From Treponema sp. (GTDB taxonomy: Bacteria > Spirochaetota > Spirochaetia > Treponematales > Breznakiellaceae): a stretch of DNA of 23,836 bases. Shown here piece after piece: positions 6,223 to 13,473 of this stretch. The number at the start of each line of letters is the position of its first letter. Position 1 is the stretch's first letter. The notes beneath the pieces are model-generated. The model was given only the letters and a program-made list of their open reading frames with translations. It searched no databases and was not told where the DNA came from. Position numbers and translations under genes: made by a program. The DNA is taken from the NCBI GenBank assembly GCA_031275035.1, contig JAISPH010000012.1, positions 1 to 23,836 of the forward strand, in the 5' to 3' direction.

Positions 6223-6996
6223 CTAAAACAAGGTATCAAACATCTGGTTCATGGTGTTGGAGGGGGTTTCAACTTTTACCTGTCCCTTGTTTTCCGCGGG
6301 AACCCCGGCGGCGATGGTATGGGCTGGAACGGGGTGGAGTACCACGCTTCCGGCGCCGATCACGGCCCCTTCGCCTATTTCGATATTCCCCAGTATGGTG
6401 GAGCCCGCTCCCAGCAGGCTGTTCTTCCGTACCGTGGGGTGCCGCTTTCCCGTTTCTTTGCCGGTTCCCCCCAGGGTTACCTGGTGCAGGATCGATACAT
6501 TGTCTTCTATGACGGCGGTCTCCCCCACTACCAAAGCGGTGGCATGATCGATAAAAACCCCCTTGCCGATGACTGCCGCAGGATGAATGTCCACGCCGTA
6601 CATCTGGGAAACCCGGCTCTGGATATAGCAGGCCAGATAGGAGCGGCCTTCGTTCCAAAAACTATGGCCGATACGGTACAGTTCCAGGGAATGATACCCC
6701 TTATAGAAAAGGTAGGGAACCAAAAAATCCTGCGTTGCGGGGTCTTTGTCCACCACCGCCATAAGATCCCATACGGCATACTCGACTATGGTTTTATCCT
6801 TTTCCAGAACGTCCAGCACATTTTGGAACAGATCCATCCTCTCATGCAGAAAAATACACTGGTTTGCAAGAAGCGCCGCCAGAGAATGCTGAAAATCGGG
6901 CTGCCCGGTAATCAGCGACTGGAGAAAAGCCTTCAGGGAAGGCTCCTGCGCAGCGGTTTCCGCCGCCCTTTCCTTCATCAAGTTCCAACTAAACAT
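6223..6996 (-). CDS. cysE: Serine O-acetyltransferase
   Basis: 257 residues. Transfers acetyl from acetyl-CoA to serine, the committed step of cysteine synthesis. Residues 1-130 form the helical N-terminal domain; about 135-235 is the left-handed beta-helix of hexapeptide repeats. Catalytic pair visible: Asp136 in VDIHP and His151 in IDHATA, spaced as Asp143/His158 of E. coli CysE; GETAVIEDNVSILHQVTLGG and GAGSTILGNIEIGEGAVIGA follow the family closely. SD GGGGAG precedes ATG at 6996. The C-terminus ends in MFDTLF, not in the Ile that anchors E. coli CysE in the CysK active site. It converges with cysK, 107 bp between stops. Confidence 0.94.
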   Translation of the reverse strand: MFSWNLMKERAAETAAQEPSLKAFLQSLITGQPDFQHSLAALLANQCIFLHERMDLFQNVLDVLEKDKTIVEYAVWDLMAVVDKDPATQDFLVPYLFYKGYHSLELYRIGHSFWNEGRSYLACYIQSRVSQMYGVDIHPAAVIGKGVFIDHATALVVGETAVIEDNVSILHQVTLGGTGKETGKRHPTVRKNSLLGAGSTILGNIEIGEGAVIGAGSVVLHPVPAHTIAAGVPAENKGQVKVETPSNTMNQMFDTLF

Positions 6997-7142
6997 CGCT
7001 CCCCTCTAAGAGCCGGCGTGTCCGCCGCAACGCTCTCCTATAATTGTCGTGCTCCCATCCACAATTTACCACATTCCGGGCGCTTATAGTAATGGGCCGC
7101 CGTCTGGCGCCGCTGTTTAGCGCCGCCGCCCGGTGCGTCTAT

Positions 7143-7219
7143 GGAACATTCAAGGGGGCCGTTCTAAGACCCGCCGGATAATGCTGTACGGCCCCGTAAC
7201 TTGCCGTTTTGCATGTTCC
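7143..7219 (+). other. Nested inverted repeats upstream of the 631-residue gene
   Basis: Two sets of perfect arms are nested: GGAACAT (7143-7149) with ATGTTCC (7213-7219), and GGGGCCGT (7155-7162) with ACGGCCCC (7188-7195). The structure ends 15 bp before the ATG at 7235 and could fold in the leader RNA or be a remnant of a small palindromic element. The rest of 6997-7234 shows no convincing promoter; a TATAAT at 7041-7046 on the plus strand lacks a -35 partner. Confidence 0.45.
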
Positions 7220-7234
7220 AGAGTACCATAGGGT

Positions 7235-9130
7235 ATGTTTCAAGAGGCCGGGCTTTATAACATCTTAATCAACTATACCAGGACAAACCGTTCTCCCCGC
7301 GTTGACATTACCGCTTTTATTGATACCCTGGAAAAACATGCCAAACGCCGTGCGGAAAACCAGCCCGAATGGGCTGTTTGGACCAGCAATACCAGCGCAA
7401 AGGTCTGGGCCGAATTATCCCGTTTAGCGGAAGAAAACAAATGTGAGCTTCGGACCGATGATTCGGGGACCCATATTTTTATGTACCGCTTCTATATCGA
7501 TCTGATCGAAGAGGCTTACCGGTCCATCGACGAATCCACGGACAGGCCCTTCCCCGATGAGGCGTCGCTGCAGATTACCATACCGCAGGATCAGATGAGG
7601 CTTCTGTACCTGGAGTCGGATTTCAGCGCCTACCTGGAGGAAACCCGGCCCCGGGAGGAGCCCGAGCCCCCTATTATCAAAATTATTCTTCCCGGGGATG
7701 CCGGGGAAATTCTGGCCCTGGAAAATATGATCCCCCGGACCCTTGCAGATGCGGCCATGTTAAAGCTCAGGAATTATCTTCGCAGCCACAGCAACAAGGA
7801 ATATCTTCAGCATAAACTTGGCATCCAGTTTCCGGGAAAGGAAAACCAGCTTAAAGACATGTTTAACCAGATTCTTGTCAGGCCGCTGGACTGCACCGCC
7901 GCCCTGATGGCGTCGGGGGATTTTATCTATTATTTTTTGGCCTTCCTCTGCAGTTCCATCAAGACCGGCATCAAAGAAAAAAAGGAGCTCCTGTCCGAAG
8001 AGAGCGCCGCCCTCCAGGCGGTTTATATCATCGAAAGCCTGAATAACTTTTTTAAGACCCTGACAGTAAGGCAGCGGGAAAAGGAGCTGGCCTTTAAGGA
8101 GTTGGAGCTTAAACTGGACAAGCCCCCCTACCTGTTTACCCTGGAGGCCATCGCCGGTTTCAGCGACAGCAAGGGCGTTCCCCTGCTGGGCCGCTTTTCC
8201 AGGGAAGAGCTGGAACAGTACATACAGACCAGGATCACGGAACACGAGGAGAATGCCCTGCCGGCGCTGCTGGTTATCCGGGAGGGAGAGGGCAGGCAAA
8301 ACTTTGTCAAAAAGGGCAAGCTTCTCCCCCTCTGTGCAAGGCTTCTGGTTGACGCCAGGCCGAAAATAAAAAAAGCGGTTTTAAAACGATGGGTTAAGCT
8401 GTTAACATCCTACCGCCGGGAAGATGCCATGGACAGCGACAAAGAATTTGAAGAGCTCCTCTCCCAGTATATCGCCGAGACGGCGCCTGTCCTTGCCGCC
8501 GTACTGCAGGATCAGAAACTTTACATGGTCTGCGAGGAACTTGAGCGGAATCAGGCGTTTAATGAATCCTTCCGGCTTTTTAACAAGGGCGTGCTGATCC
8601 CCCTGAGCGCGCTTCTCCTGGTAAAACGGAAAGAGCTTTTGGCCGACGCCCGGATCATGCTGCCCTTCTGGTACCACTTTCCCCTCATCGCCGCCATACT
8701 GGCCTTCTTCAAAAGCCTGAAACAGCGGCGCCTCCAGAAAAAGGACGGCGGTGGCGAAGATAAGGCCGGGGAAGAGTCCAGGGACGGCGACGAGGCCGCC
8801 CGGGAAGCCGCCCAAAAGATTGTCGAAACCTATGTTCCCCGGGGAAAGACCTTGGATTCCTGCCTTGCCGAGACGGCGTCCCGCTGGAGCAAGCTTCTTG
8901 ACAAGAGGGCCCGCCAAAATCTGATAGAAGACGTTAACCTCCTCATCAGGGACCGGCTGCGCCATACCCTTCGGCTCCAGCACGGCGGCAGGGTAACGGT
9001 CAATTTTATCGATACCCTGGCCGCCAAGATCCAGGAGACCCCGTCGCTCATGCGGATAAGCGACAAAAATGCCCTGGGGATCTATATCCAGCTGTATATC
9101 GTAAAACTGATGATGAACGGAAAAATTTAA
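7235..9130 (+). CDS. Large protein of unknown function, upstream of ssb
   Basis: 631 residues; not recognised. Mostly helical and charged by composition. The N-terminal ~150 residues contain alternating charged/aromatic segments (MYRFYIDLIEEAYRSIDEST), residues ~220-420 are leucine-rich helices with REKELAFKELELKLDK as a possible short coiled coil, and residues ~475-495 (MLPFWYHFPLIAAILAFF) form the one hydrophobic stretch long enough to touch a membrane. This is followed by a low-complexity, highly charged linker (KKDGGGEDKAGEESRDGDEA) and a conserved-looking C-terminal domain (IEDVNLLIRDRLRHTLRL). No signal peptide, zinc site or nucleotide-binding motif is seen. ATG at 7235 has only a weak AGGG close to it; no in-frame alternative looks better. 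It precedes ssb by 116 bp on the same strand. Probably a lineage-specific spirochaetal protein. Confidence 0.85.
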   Translation: MFQEAGLYNILINYTRTNRSPRVDITAFIDTLEKHAKRRAENQPEWAVWTSNTSAKVWAELSRLAEENKCELRTDDSGTHIFMYRFYIDLIEEAYRSIDESTDRPFPDEASLQITIPQDQMRLLYLESDFSAYLEETRPREEPEPPIIKIILPGDAGEILALENMIPRTLADAAMLKLRNYLRSHSNKEYLQHKLGIQFPGKENQLKDMFNQILVRPLDCTAALMASGDFIYYFLAFLCSSIKTGIKEKKELLSEESAALQAVYIIESLNNFFKTLTVRQREKELAFKELELKLDKPPYLFTLEAIAGFSDSKGVPLLGRFSREELEQYIQTRITEHEENALPALLVIREGEGRQNFVKKGKLLPLCARLLVDARPKIKKAVLKRWVKLLTSYRREDAMDSDKEFEELLSQYIAETAPVLAAVLQDQKLYMVCEELERNQAFNESFRLFNKGVLIPLSALLLVKRKELLADARIMLPFWYHFPLIAAILAFFKSLKQRRLQKKDGGGEDKAGEESRDGDEAAREAAQKIVETYVPRGKTLDSCLAETASRWSKLLDKRARQNLIEDVNLLIRDRLRHTLRLQHGGRVTVNFIDTLAAKIQETPSLMRISDKNALGIYIQLYIVKLMMNGKI

Positions 9131-9202
9131 AGCCCCCGCTAAAGCGTCCCGAACCGCCGTACCCTTTAAAGGTATCACGGAAGGTTCGTCGGATTTTCTG
9201 TG

Positions 9203-9227
9203 ATGCGGCGCTCGTTGACCGCCGCAT
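9203..9227 (+). promoter_or_regulatory. Hairpin in the ssb leader
   Basis: ATGCGGCG (9203-9210) pairs perfectly with CGCCGCAT (9220-9227), loop 9 nt, ending 19 bp before the ssb ATG. No T-run follows, so it is more likely an mRNA structure than a terminator. Confidence 0.4.
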
Positions 9228-9246
9228 ACCATTACCGGGAGGCACT

Positions 9247-9684
9247 ATGAATAACCTCAACTCAATCTTAATCGAAGGCAACCTGGTCCGGGACCCCCTG
9301 TTCCGTACCACTCCTAAAGGAACGCCCCTCTGTACCTTTAGCCTTGCCTCCAACCGTTTCTTCAGGCAAGATTCCGGCTTGGAAAAGGAGGTAAGTTTTT
9401 TCGAGGTGGAAACATGGGCAAAACTGGCGGAGGCCTGTTACAATAAAGGCCATAAAGGCCGGGGAGTCCGGGTGGTGGGCCGCTTAAAACAGGAACGCTG
9501 GAATGATTCCGAGGGAAAGCCCCGCTCCAGGGTTACCATTGTAGCGGAACACGTGGAATTCCGCCCGGACTTTAAGAAAGAGGAGGATGCCGAAAAAACC
9601 GCCGAACTTGCAGCCGCGGCGGCGTCCTCTGAAATGATACCGGAAATTCCGGTACTGGAGGAAGCGGAACCCGTCGTGTTTTAG
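9247..9684 (+). CDS. ssb: Single-stranded DNA-binding protein
   Basis: 145 residues. OB-fold protein coating single-stranded DNA in replication, repair and recombination. Residues 1-110 match the family: ILIEGNLVRDPLFRTTPKGTPLCTFSLA at the start, FFEVETWAKLAEAC, GRGVRVVGRLKQERW, then SRVTIVAEHVEFRP. The linker is Ala/Glu-rich and the tail is EEAEPVVF: acidic and ending in Phe like the canonical DDDIPF partner-binding tail, but divergent. SD GGGAGG is well placed before ATG at 9247. In several treponemes ssb lies with rpsF/rpsR (from memory); here it follows an unknown gene instead. The stop lies at the border of a sequence derived from the U32 gene (9682-9795), so the last codons may be altered. 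Confidence 0.92.
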   Translation: MNNLNSILIEGNLVRDPLFRTTPKGTPLCTFSLASNRFFRQDSGLEKEVSFFEVETWAKLAEACYNKGHKGRGVRVVGRLKQERWNDSEGKPRSRVTIVAEHVEFRPDFKKEEDAEKTAELAAAAASSEMIPEIPVLEEAEPVVF

Positions 9685-9795
9685 CGCGTCCGCGGCGCGG
9701 GAAAGCCGGAGCGGCCGTTTCCGGTTTTCCCTCTGCCGCGCCAGAGCAGTTTTCCCGGTTAAGACGGCTGATGCCCCCCAGGAGGACGGCGCCGG
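9682..9795 (-). pseudogene. Degenerate copy of the 3' end of the U32-protein gene
   Basis: The minus strand translates to ISRLNRENCSGAAEGKPETA followed by APAFPRRGRA. The end of the intact U32 protein (18464-18570) reads ISRFNWKNGFYTEEGKPETA then ASGFSVPRAR. The two DNA stretches align over about 110 bp with roughly 75-80% identity by eye, including the GCGCG-CCGCGG block at the stop. The homology starts at the ssb stop codon. The rest of the gap 9796-10120 holds a small stem (CAGCCC-TTC-GGGCTG, 9854-9868) and the compound repeat R3; no gene is seen. Confidence 0.7.
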
Positions 9796-9915
9796 GCCGG
9801 GGGGCCTGAGCATTTCGGCGGCAAGGGGCCGTTATTCGAAAGTCTGGTTTAATCAGCCCTTCGGGCTGGCAATTAGAAGCATGATTCATGCGCCGTTATA
9901 CAGCGGCGTAGAATT

Positions 9916-10127
9916 GTACCCCGCCGAAGCTCCGGTTCGCGCTCTACTGCGGCTCAAATAAAGCAACGCTTTCAAAAATTCGGCATTAAACCCAAGAACC
10001 CGCTCACCGGTTCGCGGGGGAGGATACTATAAACTTCCTATCGAACGAGCCTCCCCGCAAATATAGCAACGCTTAGGATACCCCGTCGAACCCCTGGTTT
10101 GCGCTCTGCTCCGGGGAGGCTCATTCA
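9916..10127 (+). repeat. Compound dispersed palindromic element, copy R3
   Basis: A left end ACCCAAGAACCCGCTCACCG at 9990-10009 followed by GTTCGCGGGGGAGG, and a right end GATACCCCGTCGA...CTCCGGGGAGGCTCATT at 10078-10125, match the ends of R1 and R2. A second right-end-like piece (TACCCCGCCGAAGC...TTCGCGCTCTACTGCGGCTCA) occurs at 9917-9955; both right-end pieces share GCGCTCT, and AGCAACGCTT recurs at 9963 and 10065. The terminal TCATT includes the TGA stop (10123-10121, minus strand) of the DeoR gene. Confidence 0.65.
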
Positions 10128-10954
10128 TCCGAAAAAATGATCCGTACCTTATGCTCCCGGTACCTGTCAAGACAATCCAGCTGATCCCGGCTCATTATTT
10201 TTGATGAATCGGTAATAACGGCGGTCATCTCCGAAAAATCTATTACCCGGTAGTTTGCCGTATTTCCGATTTTAGAGTGGTCAACAAGCACAAAGGTCTC
10301 CGCGGAGTGCCGCGCTAGCAGACGTTTTGATTCGGGTTCTTCAATAGTCAGATCGGTAAGGCCGTCTTCAAAGGAAATGGCCTTGGAGGATAAAAAACAT
10401 TTGTTAAGACGGATCCCCAAATCGGCAAATTGGGGATTAAATGCCCGCAGCGACATGGATGGTTTTCGGAGCAGGCCGCCGGTTAAAATAACCTTTACGC
10501 TGGGGGAAGATGAAAGCTGCAGCGCCGCCATCAGGCTGGTAGTAAACACCGTTATGTCCATATTGCCGATGTAAGCGCACATATGAAGGGTAGTGGTGCT
10601 TGGATCCATGCCGATGATATCTCCCTCCCTCACCAGGGAAGCGGCCTTTTTTGCTATCATCCGCTTGCTTTCGATCAGTTCGTTAAAACGTTCTTCAATG
10701 GTCAGGTCCGTACTAAGTTTGAAGGGGAAGGGGAAGGGCGCTTCCTGCGCTGTTTTTTCTTTCCCGCCGGATATTTTTACCCCGCCGTACACCCGGGATA
10801 CTTCCCCGGCCCGTTCAAGCTCCTCTATGTCACGATGGATAGTCATGTACGATACCGCAAGCTGCTCCGACAAACACCGCAGATCCACAAAATCATTTTG
10901 TTTCAGAATATCCAGAATTTCTTTCCGCCGTGCATAGGGTAATTTTTTTATCAA
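10121..10954 (-). CDS. DeoR-family transcriptional regulator of the sugar locus
   Basis: 277 residues from TTG at 10954. Residues ~8-55 are the DeoR winged helix: ARRKEILDILKQNDFVDLRC, LSEQLAVSYMTIHRDIEELE, then AGEVSRVYGG. The remainder is the sugar-phosphate sensing DeoR C-terminal domain (SKRMIAKKAASLVREGDIIG; MDPSTTT; VILTGG; FVLVDHSKIG). The frame is open to 11038, but the first part would be translated repeat R4 and has no ribosome site, whereas TTG at 10954 is preceded by GAGGAG and begins the usual MIKKLPYARRKEIL. It lies downstream of the kinase and aldolase genes, on the same strand, and probably represses the sugar operon until a phosphorylated intermediate appears. Its stop codon lies in the end of repeat R3. 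Confidence 0.9.
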   Translation of the reverse strand: MIKKLPYARRKEILDILKQNDFVDLRCLSEQLAVSYMTIHRDIEELERAGEVSRVYGGVKISGGKEKTAQEAPFPFPFKLSTDLTIEERFNELIESKRMIAKKAASLVREGDIIGMDPSTTTLHMCAYIGNMDITVFTTSLMAALQLSSSPSVKVILTGGLLRKPSMSLRAFNPQFADLGIRLNKCFLSSKAISFEDGLTDLTIEEPESKRLLARHSAETFVLVDHSKIGNTANYRVIDFSEMTAVITDSSKIMSRDQLDCLDRYREHKVRIIFSDE

Positions 10955-10984
10955 GGGCTCCTCGATATAATAGAGTTGTTCGAA

Positions 10985-11045
10985 AATCAACAACCCCGCC
11001 GCAAGCGGACGGGGTATGGACCCTTCGCCGCGAATCAACCGGGTT
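10985..11045 (-). repeat. Dispersed palindromic element, copy R4
   Basis: On the minus strand: AACCCGGTTGATTCGCGG, then GGGTCCATACCCCG, TCCGCTTGC, GGCGGGG, TTGTTGATT. The GGGTCCATACC and TACCCCG...GGCGGGG ends match R1/R2. It fills the space between aldolase and regulator genes; the aldolase stop codon TGA (11037-11035) and its last residues REPG lie inside it. The GC hairpin followed by TTGTT could act as a partial terminator ahead of the regulator gene. Confidence 0.65.
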
Positions 11046-11709
11046 CTCGAACAAGTCCAACGGTCTTTGTATTTCCCTGCCCATACTGGTTGCTGGCAAA
11101 ATCAAACATAATGGCTACCAAAGCATAATCCAAAACTACCGGTTTGCCTATGGCGCGGGCCATCTGGTAAATCTGCGCGGTCATTTCCAGAACCGTAGCG
11201 GCCTTAAAGGCCGCCTCCATATCGGCTCCAAGGCAGACGGCGCCGTGGTTTGCCAGTAAACATGCCCGTCCCGTTTGTCCCAGGGCTTCCACGCAGTATT
11301 TCGCAAGTTCGGGGGAACCGGGCAGCGCATACTCCGCGCAGCGGACAGTCCCTCCCAGAATTTGGGCGGCTTCGTCGATGATGGGAGGAATATCTTCCCG
11401 GAGCACCGCGAAAACCTGTGAATAGACAGGATGGGTATGCACCACGGCGTTTATTTCGGGACGGGCCCGGTAAATGCCCAGATGCAGATCTTTTTCGATT
11501 GTAGGTTTACGGAAACCTTCGGCTATGGTTCCGTCCGGGTATACCGCCACAATATCATCTTCACAGAGAGTGTCATATTTCATGGCGCTGGGGGTAACAT
11601 AAACAAGACCGCTCTGGGGGTCCCGGGCGCTGATGTTGCCCCAGGTTTCCACGGTCAGTCCCGAATGCAGCATCCTGATTCCTGCATCCAACAGTAATTT
11701 TTTATACAT
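11035..11709 (-). CDS. Class II aldolase (L-fuculose / L-rhamnulose phosphate aldolase type)
   Basis: 224 residues, aldolase II family (FucA/AraD). Zinc-dependent cleavage of a ketose 1-phosphate to dihydroxyacetone phosphate and lactaldehyde is the expected reaction. Key residues align with FucA of E. coli: Glu72 in TIEKDLHLGIY (catalytic), His91 and His93 in VVHTHP and His155 in ANHGAV (zinc). GNISARD and VTPSAM form the phosphate-binding part. The length is near FucA (215) and shorter than E. coli RhaD. SD AAGGAGA precedes ATG at 11709. It follows the kinase gene by 18 bp, so its substrate should be the kinase product. The final residues come from repeat R4. Whether it acts on rhamnulose, fuculose or another ketose phosphate cannot be settled here. 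Confidence 0.9.
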   Translation of the reverse strand: MYKKLLLDAGIRMLHSGLTVETWGNISARDPQSGLVYVTPSAMKYDTLCEDDIVAVYPDGTIAEGFRKPTIEKDLHLGIYRARPEINAVVHTHPVYSQVFAVLREDIPPIIDEAAQILGGTVRCAEYALPGSPELAKYCVEALGQTGRACLLANHGAVCLGADMEAAFKAATVLEMTAQIYQMARAIGKPVVLDYALVAIMFDFASNQYGQGNTKTVGLVREPG

Positions 11710-11727
11710 GATCTTCTCTCCTTCCCG

Positions 11728-13209
11728 CTATACCGGCTGCTGAAATGTTTTGTATTTTTCCAGCAATCCGCCGCGGTCCCGCCGCGGCGCATAAAGCTCC
11801 GTACCGGCCGTTGCGGCGGCAATACGGCGCAGATCCATATAATCAAGACCCTTACAGGCAAAGGCTGTCTGGGCCAGGGCGTTGCCAATTGAGGCGCATT
11901 CCATTCCACAGGCGCTTACTTCCAGACCCGAAATATCCGCCACAAGCTGATTCAGTTTTTTATTACGGGCCCCGCCGCCGACAATGACGACTTTTTTAAA
12001 ATGTACGCCGCTCACTTCCATTACCCCCTCCAGGCCGCTGGAAAAACTGGCGGCCAGGGAATAAATTGCCGATGAAAGAACAAGCGGCCATCCGGCGTCT
12101 CCCTTGACCTGGCCGGTACGCACAAGATAAGCCTGTATAGCCAGTTTCATGTCCGGGGGATTAAAAAAATCAGGATGATTTACGTCGAATAAACATTCCG
12201 GTCCGGCGTACTTTTCCGAAAGGCTATCCAAATCATCCCAGGTAATTTTATGTCCCGTCCCGGCCGCATAACCGGCGCGTAATTTTTGGATGATAAAAAA
12301 TCCTGTAGAATTTTTAAGCAGTGTAATACGGCCAAAGGCGCCGGCCTCGTTAGTGAACCCCCCGCGCAGCACCTTTTCGGTGATCACCGGTTCCCGGCAG
12401 TGGAGGCCGATCAGCGCCCATGTACCGGCGCTGATAAAGGCGAATGTTTCTTCCTGAACCGGAGCCCCCAGGACTGCGCTTGCCGTATCGTGGGAGGGAA
12501 CGCAGACCACCGGAATATCATAACGCAAGCCGGCTTCGCTACGAACGGCGGGCAGGACAGGGCCGAGACTTTCCCCGTGTCCGGCTACCGGATGAAAAAG
12601 GCTGGGATCAATTCCAAGGGCCTCACACTGGCTGAGACTGAACTGCATGGTACGGACATCCAGTAACTGGGTGGTACTGGCTTCCGAAACCTCGTTGCAG
12701 CGGCTTCCAGTAAAAAAATAATTCAGTATATCGGGAATCATAAGCAGTTTTTTGCCCCGGCGCAGCAACTCCGGCATCTTTGCCTGTATGCCCTTCAGCA
12801 TAAAGACGGAATTAATTTTATCCGCAAGGATTCCCGTCCGGTAAAACATTGCATCCCGGAAGGCCTCCGGCAGCTTCGCCAGTTCTTCCCCCCCTATGGC
12901 ATTACGATAGGAAAGGGGATCGGAAATCATATTCCCCGCTTCATCAAAAAAAGCAAAATCAACCCCCCAGGTACACACGCCGGCGGAATGGATTTGATCC
13001 ACTTCGGCGGCGGCAAAGGCTATACCCTGTTTCAGGAAGGAAAAGATCCGCCTGATGTCCCAATAAAAATACCCGTCCCGCATAAACGGCTCGTTGGGCT
13101 CCTGGAGTATCACCCTGGTATTGATACTGGTCCCGTCAAACCGGCACAGAATCACCCTGGTGGAACTGTTGCCGCAGTCGCAGGAGATAAAATTATATAC
13201 CTTACCCAT
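11728..13209 (-). CDS. FGGY-family carbohydrate kinase, rhamnulokinase type
   Basis: 493 residues, close to RhaB (489). Phosphorylates a ketose such as L-rhamnulose with ATP. Seen: N-terminal ASKHA phosphate loop FISCDCGNSSTRVIL (residues ~7-21), CTWGVDFAFFDEAGN, PSHDTASAVLGAP (Asp of the catalytic HDTA motif), SAGTWALIGL, GGFTNEAGAFGRITLLKN typical of the rhamnulokinase subgroup, and the adenosine-site VVIVGGGARNKKLNQLVADI. ATG at 13209 follows GGAGG. It is the first gene of the kinase-aldolase-regulator part and has an AT-rich promoter upstream (13340-13370). L-fuculokinase or AI-2 kinase (LsrK) are alternatives; the FucA-type aldolase next door and DeoR regulator argue for a deoxyhexose pathway. 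No isomerase gene is in the window. Confidence 0.88.
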   Translation of the reverse strand: MGKVYNFISCDCGNSSTRVILCRFDGTSINTRVILQEPNEPFMRDGYFYWDIRRIFSFLKQGIAFAAAEVDQIHSAGVCTWGVDFAFFDEAGNMISDPLSYRNAIGGEELAKLPEAFRDAMFYRTGILADKINSVFMLKGIQAKMPELLRRGKKLLMIPDILNYFFTGSRCNEVSEASTTQLLDVRTMQFSLSQCEALGIDPSLFHPVAGHGESLGPVLPAVRSEAGLRYDIPVVCVPSHDTASAVLGAPVQEETFAFISAGTWALIGLHCREPVITEKVLRGGFTNEAGAFGRITLLKNSTGFFIIQKLRAGYAAGTGHKITWDDLDSLSEKYAGPECLFDVNHPDFFNPPDMKLAIQAYLVRTGQVKGDAGWPLVLSSAIYSLAASFSSGLEGVMEVSGVHFKKVVIVGGGARNKKLNQLVADISGLEVSACGMECASIGNALAQTAFACKGLDYMDLRRIAAATAGTELYAPRRDRGGLLEKYKTFQQPV

Positions 13210-13339
13210 TTTCCGCCTCCGAAAGTGAAGACGCCGGGATACGTCTCAGGTATCTTTGCCGGATTAAAATAGAGAGCAGCATATCCCCAAACATGGCTGT
13301 GCCCGTGAACCAAACCCCGGTATAATCACAGTTTAACAT

Positions 13340-13370
13340 ATTATAACATAAAAATCAATATAAATAACAA
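13340..13370 (-). promoter_or_regulatory. Probable promoter of the kinase-aldolase-regulator genes
   Basis: On the minus strand TTGTTA (13370-13365), 19 bp, TATAAT (13345-13340), in a very AT-rich stretch (13330-13380). The spacing is long; TTATTT three to four bases on would give a 16-bp spacer. A short palindrome TTTATGATAAA lies just upstream (about 13374-13384). Confidence 0.5.
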
Positions 13371-13473
13371 AATTTATCATAAAGACGGCGGTTTTCAACA
13401 GGATGGCCATTATTTATATTTTATGAGAAGATACAAACGCACGCCGCCGCATGTTTACGAGAAGTATTCTGAG

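Noticed and set aside
10955..11038. DeoR regulator starting at 11038
   Set aside because: Would translate repeat R4 and overlap the aldolase end; TTG 10954 has a GAGGAG and fits the family start.
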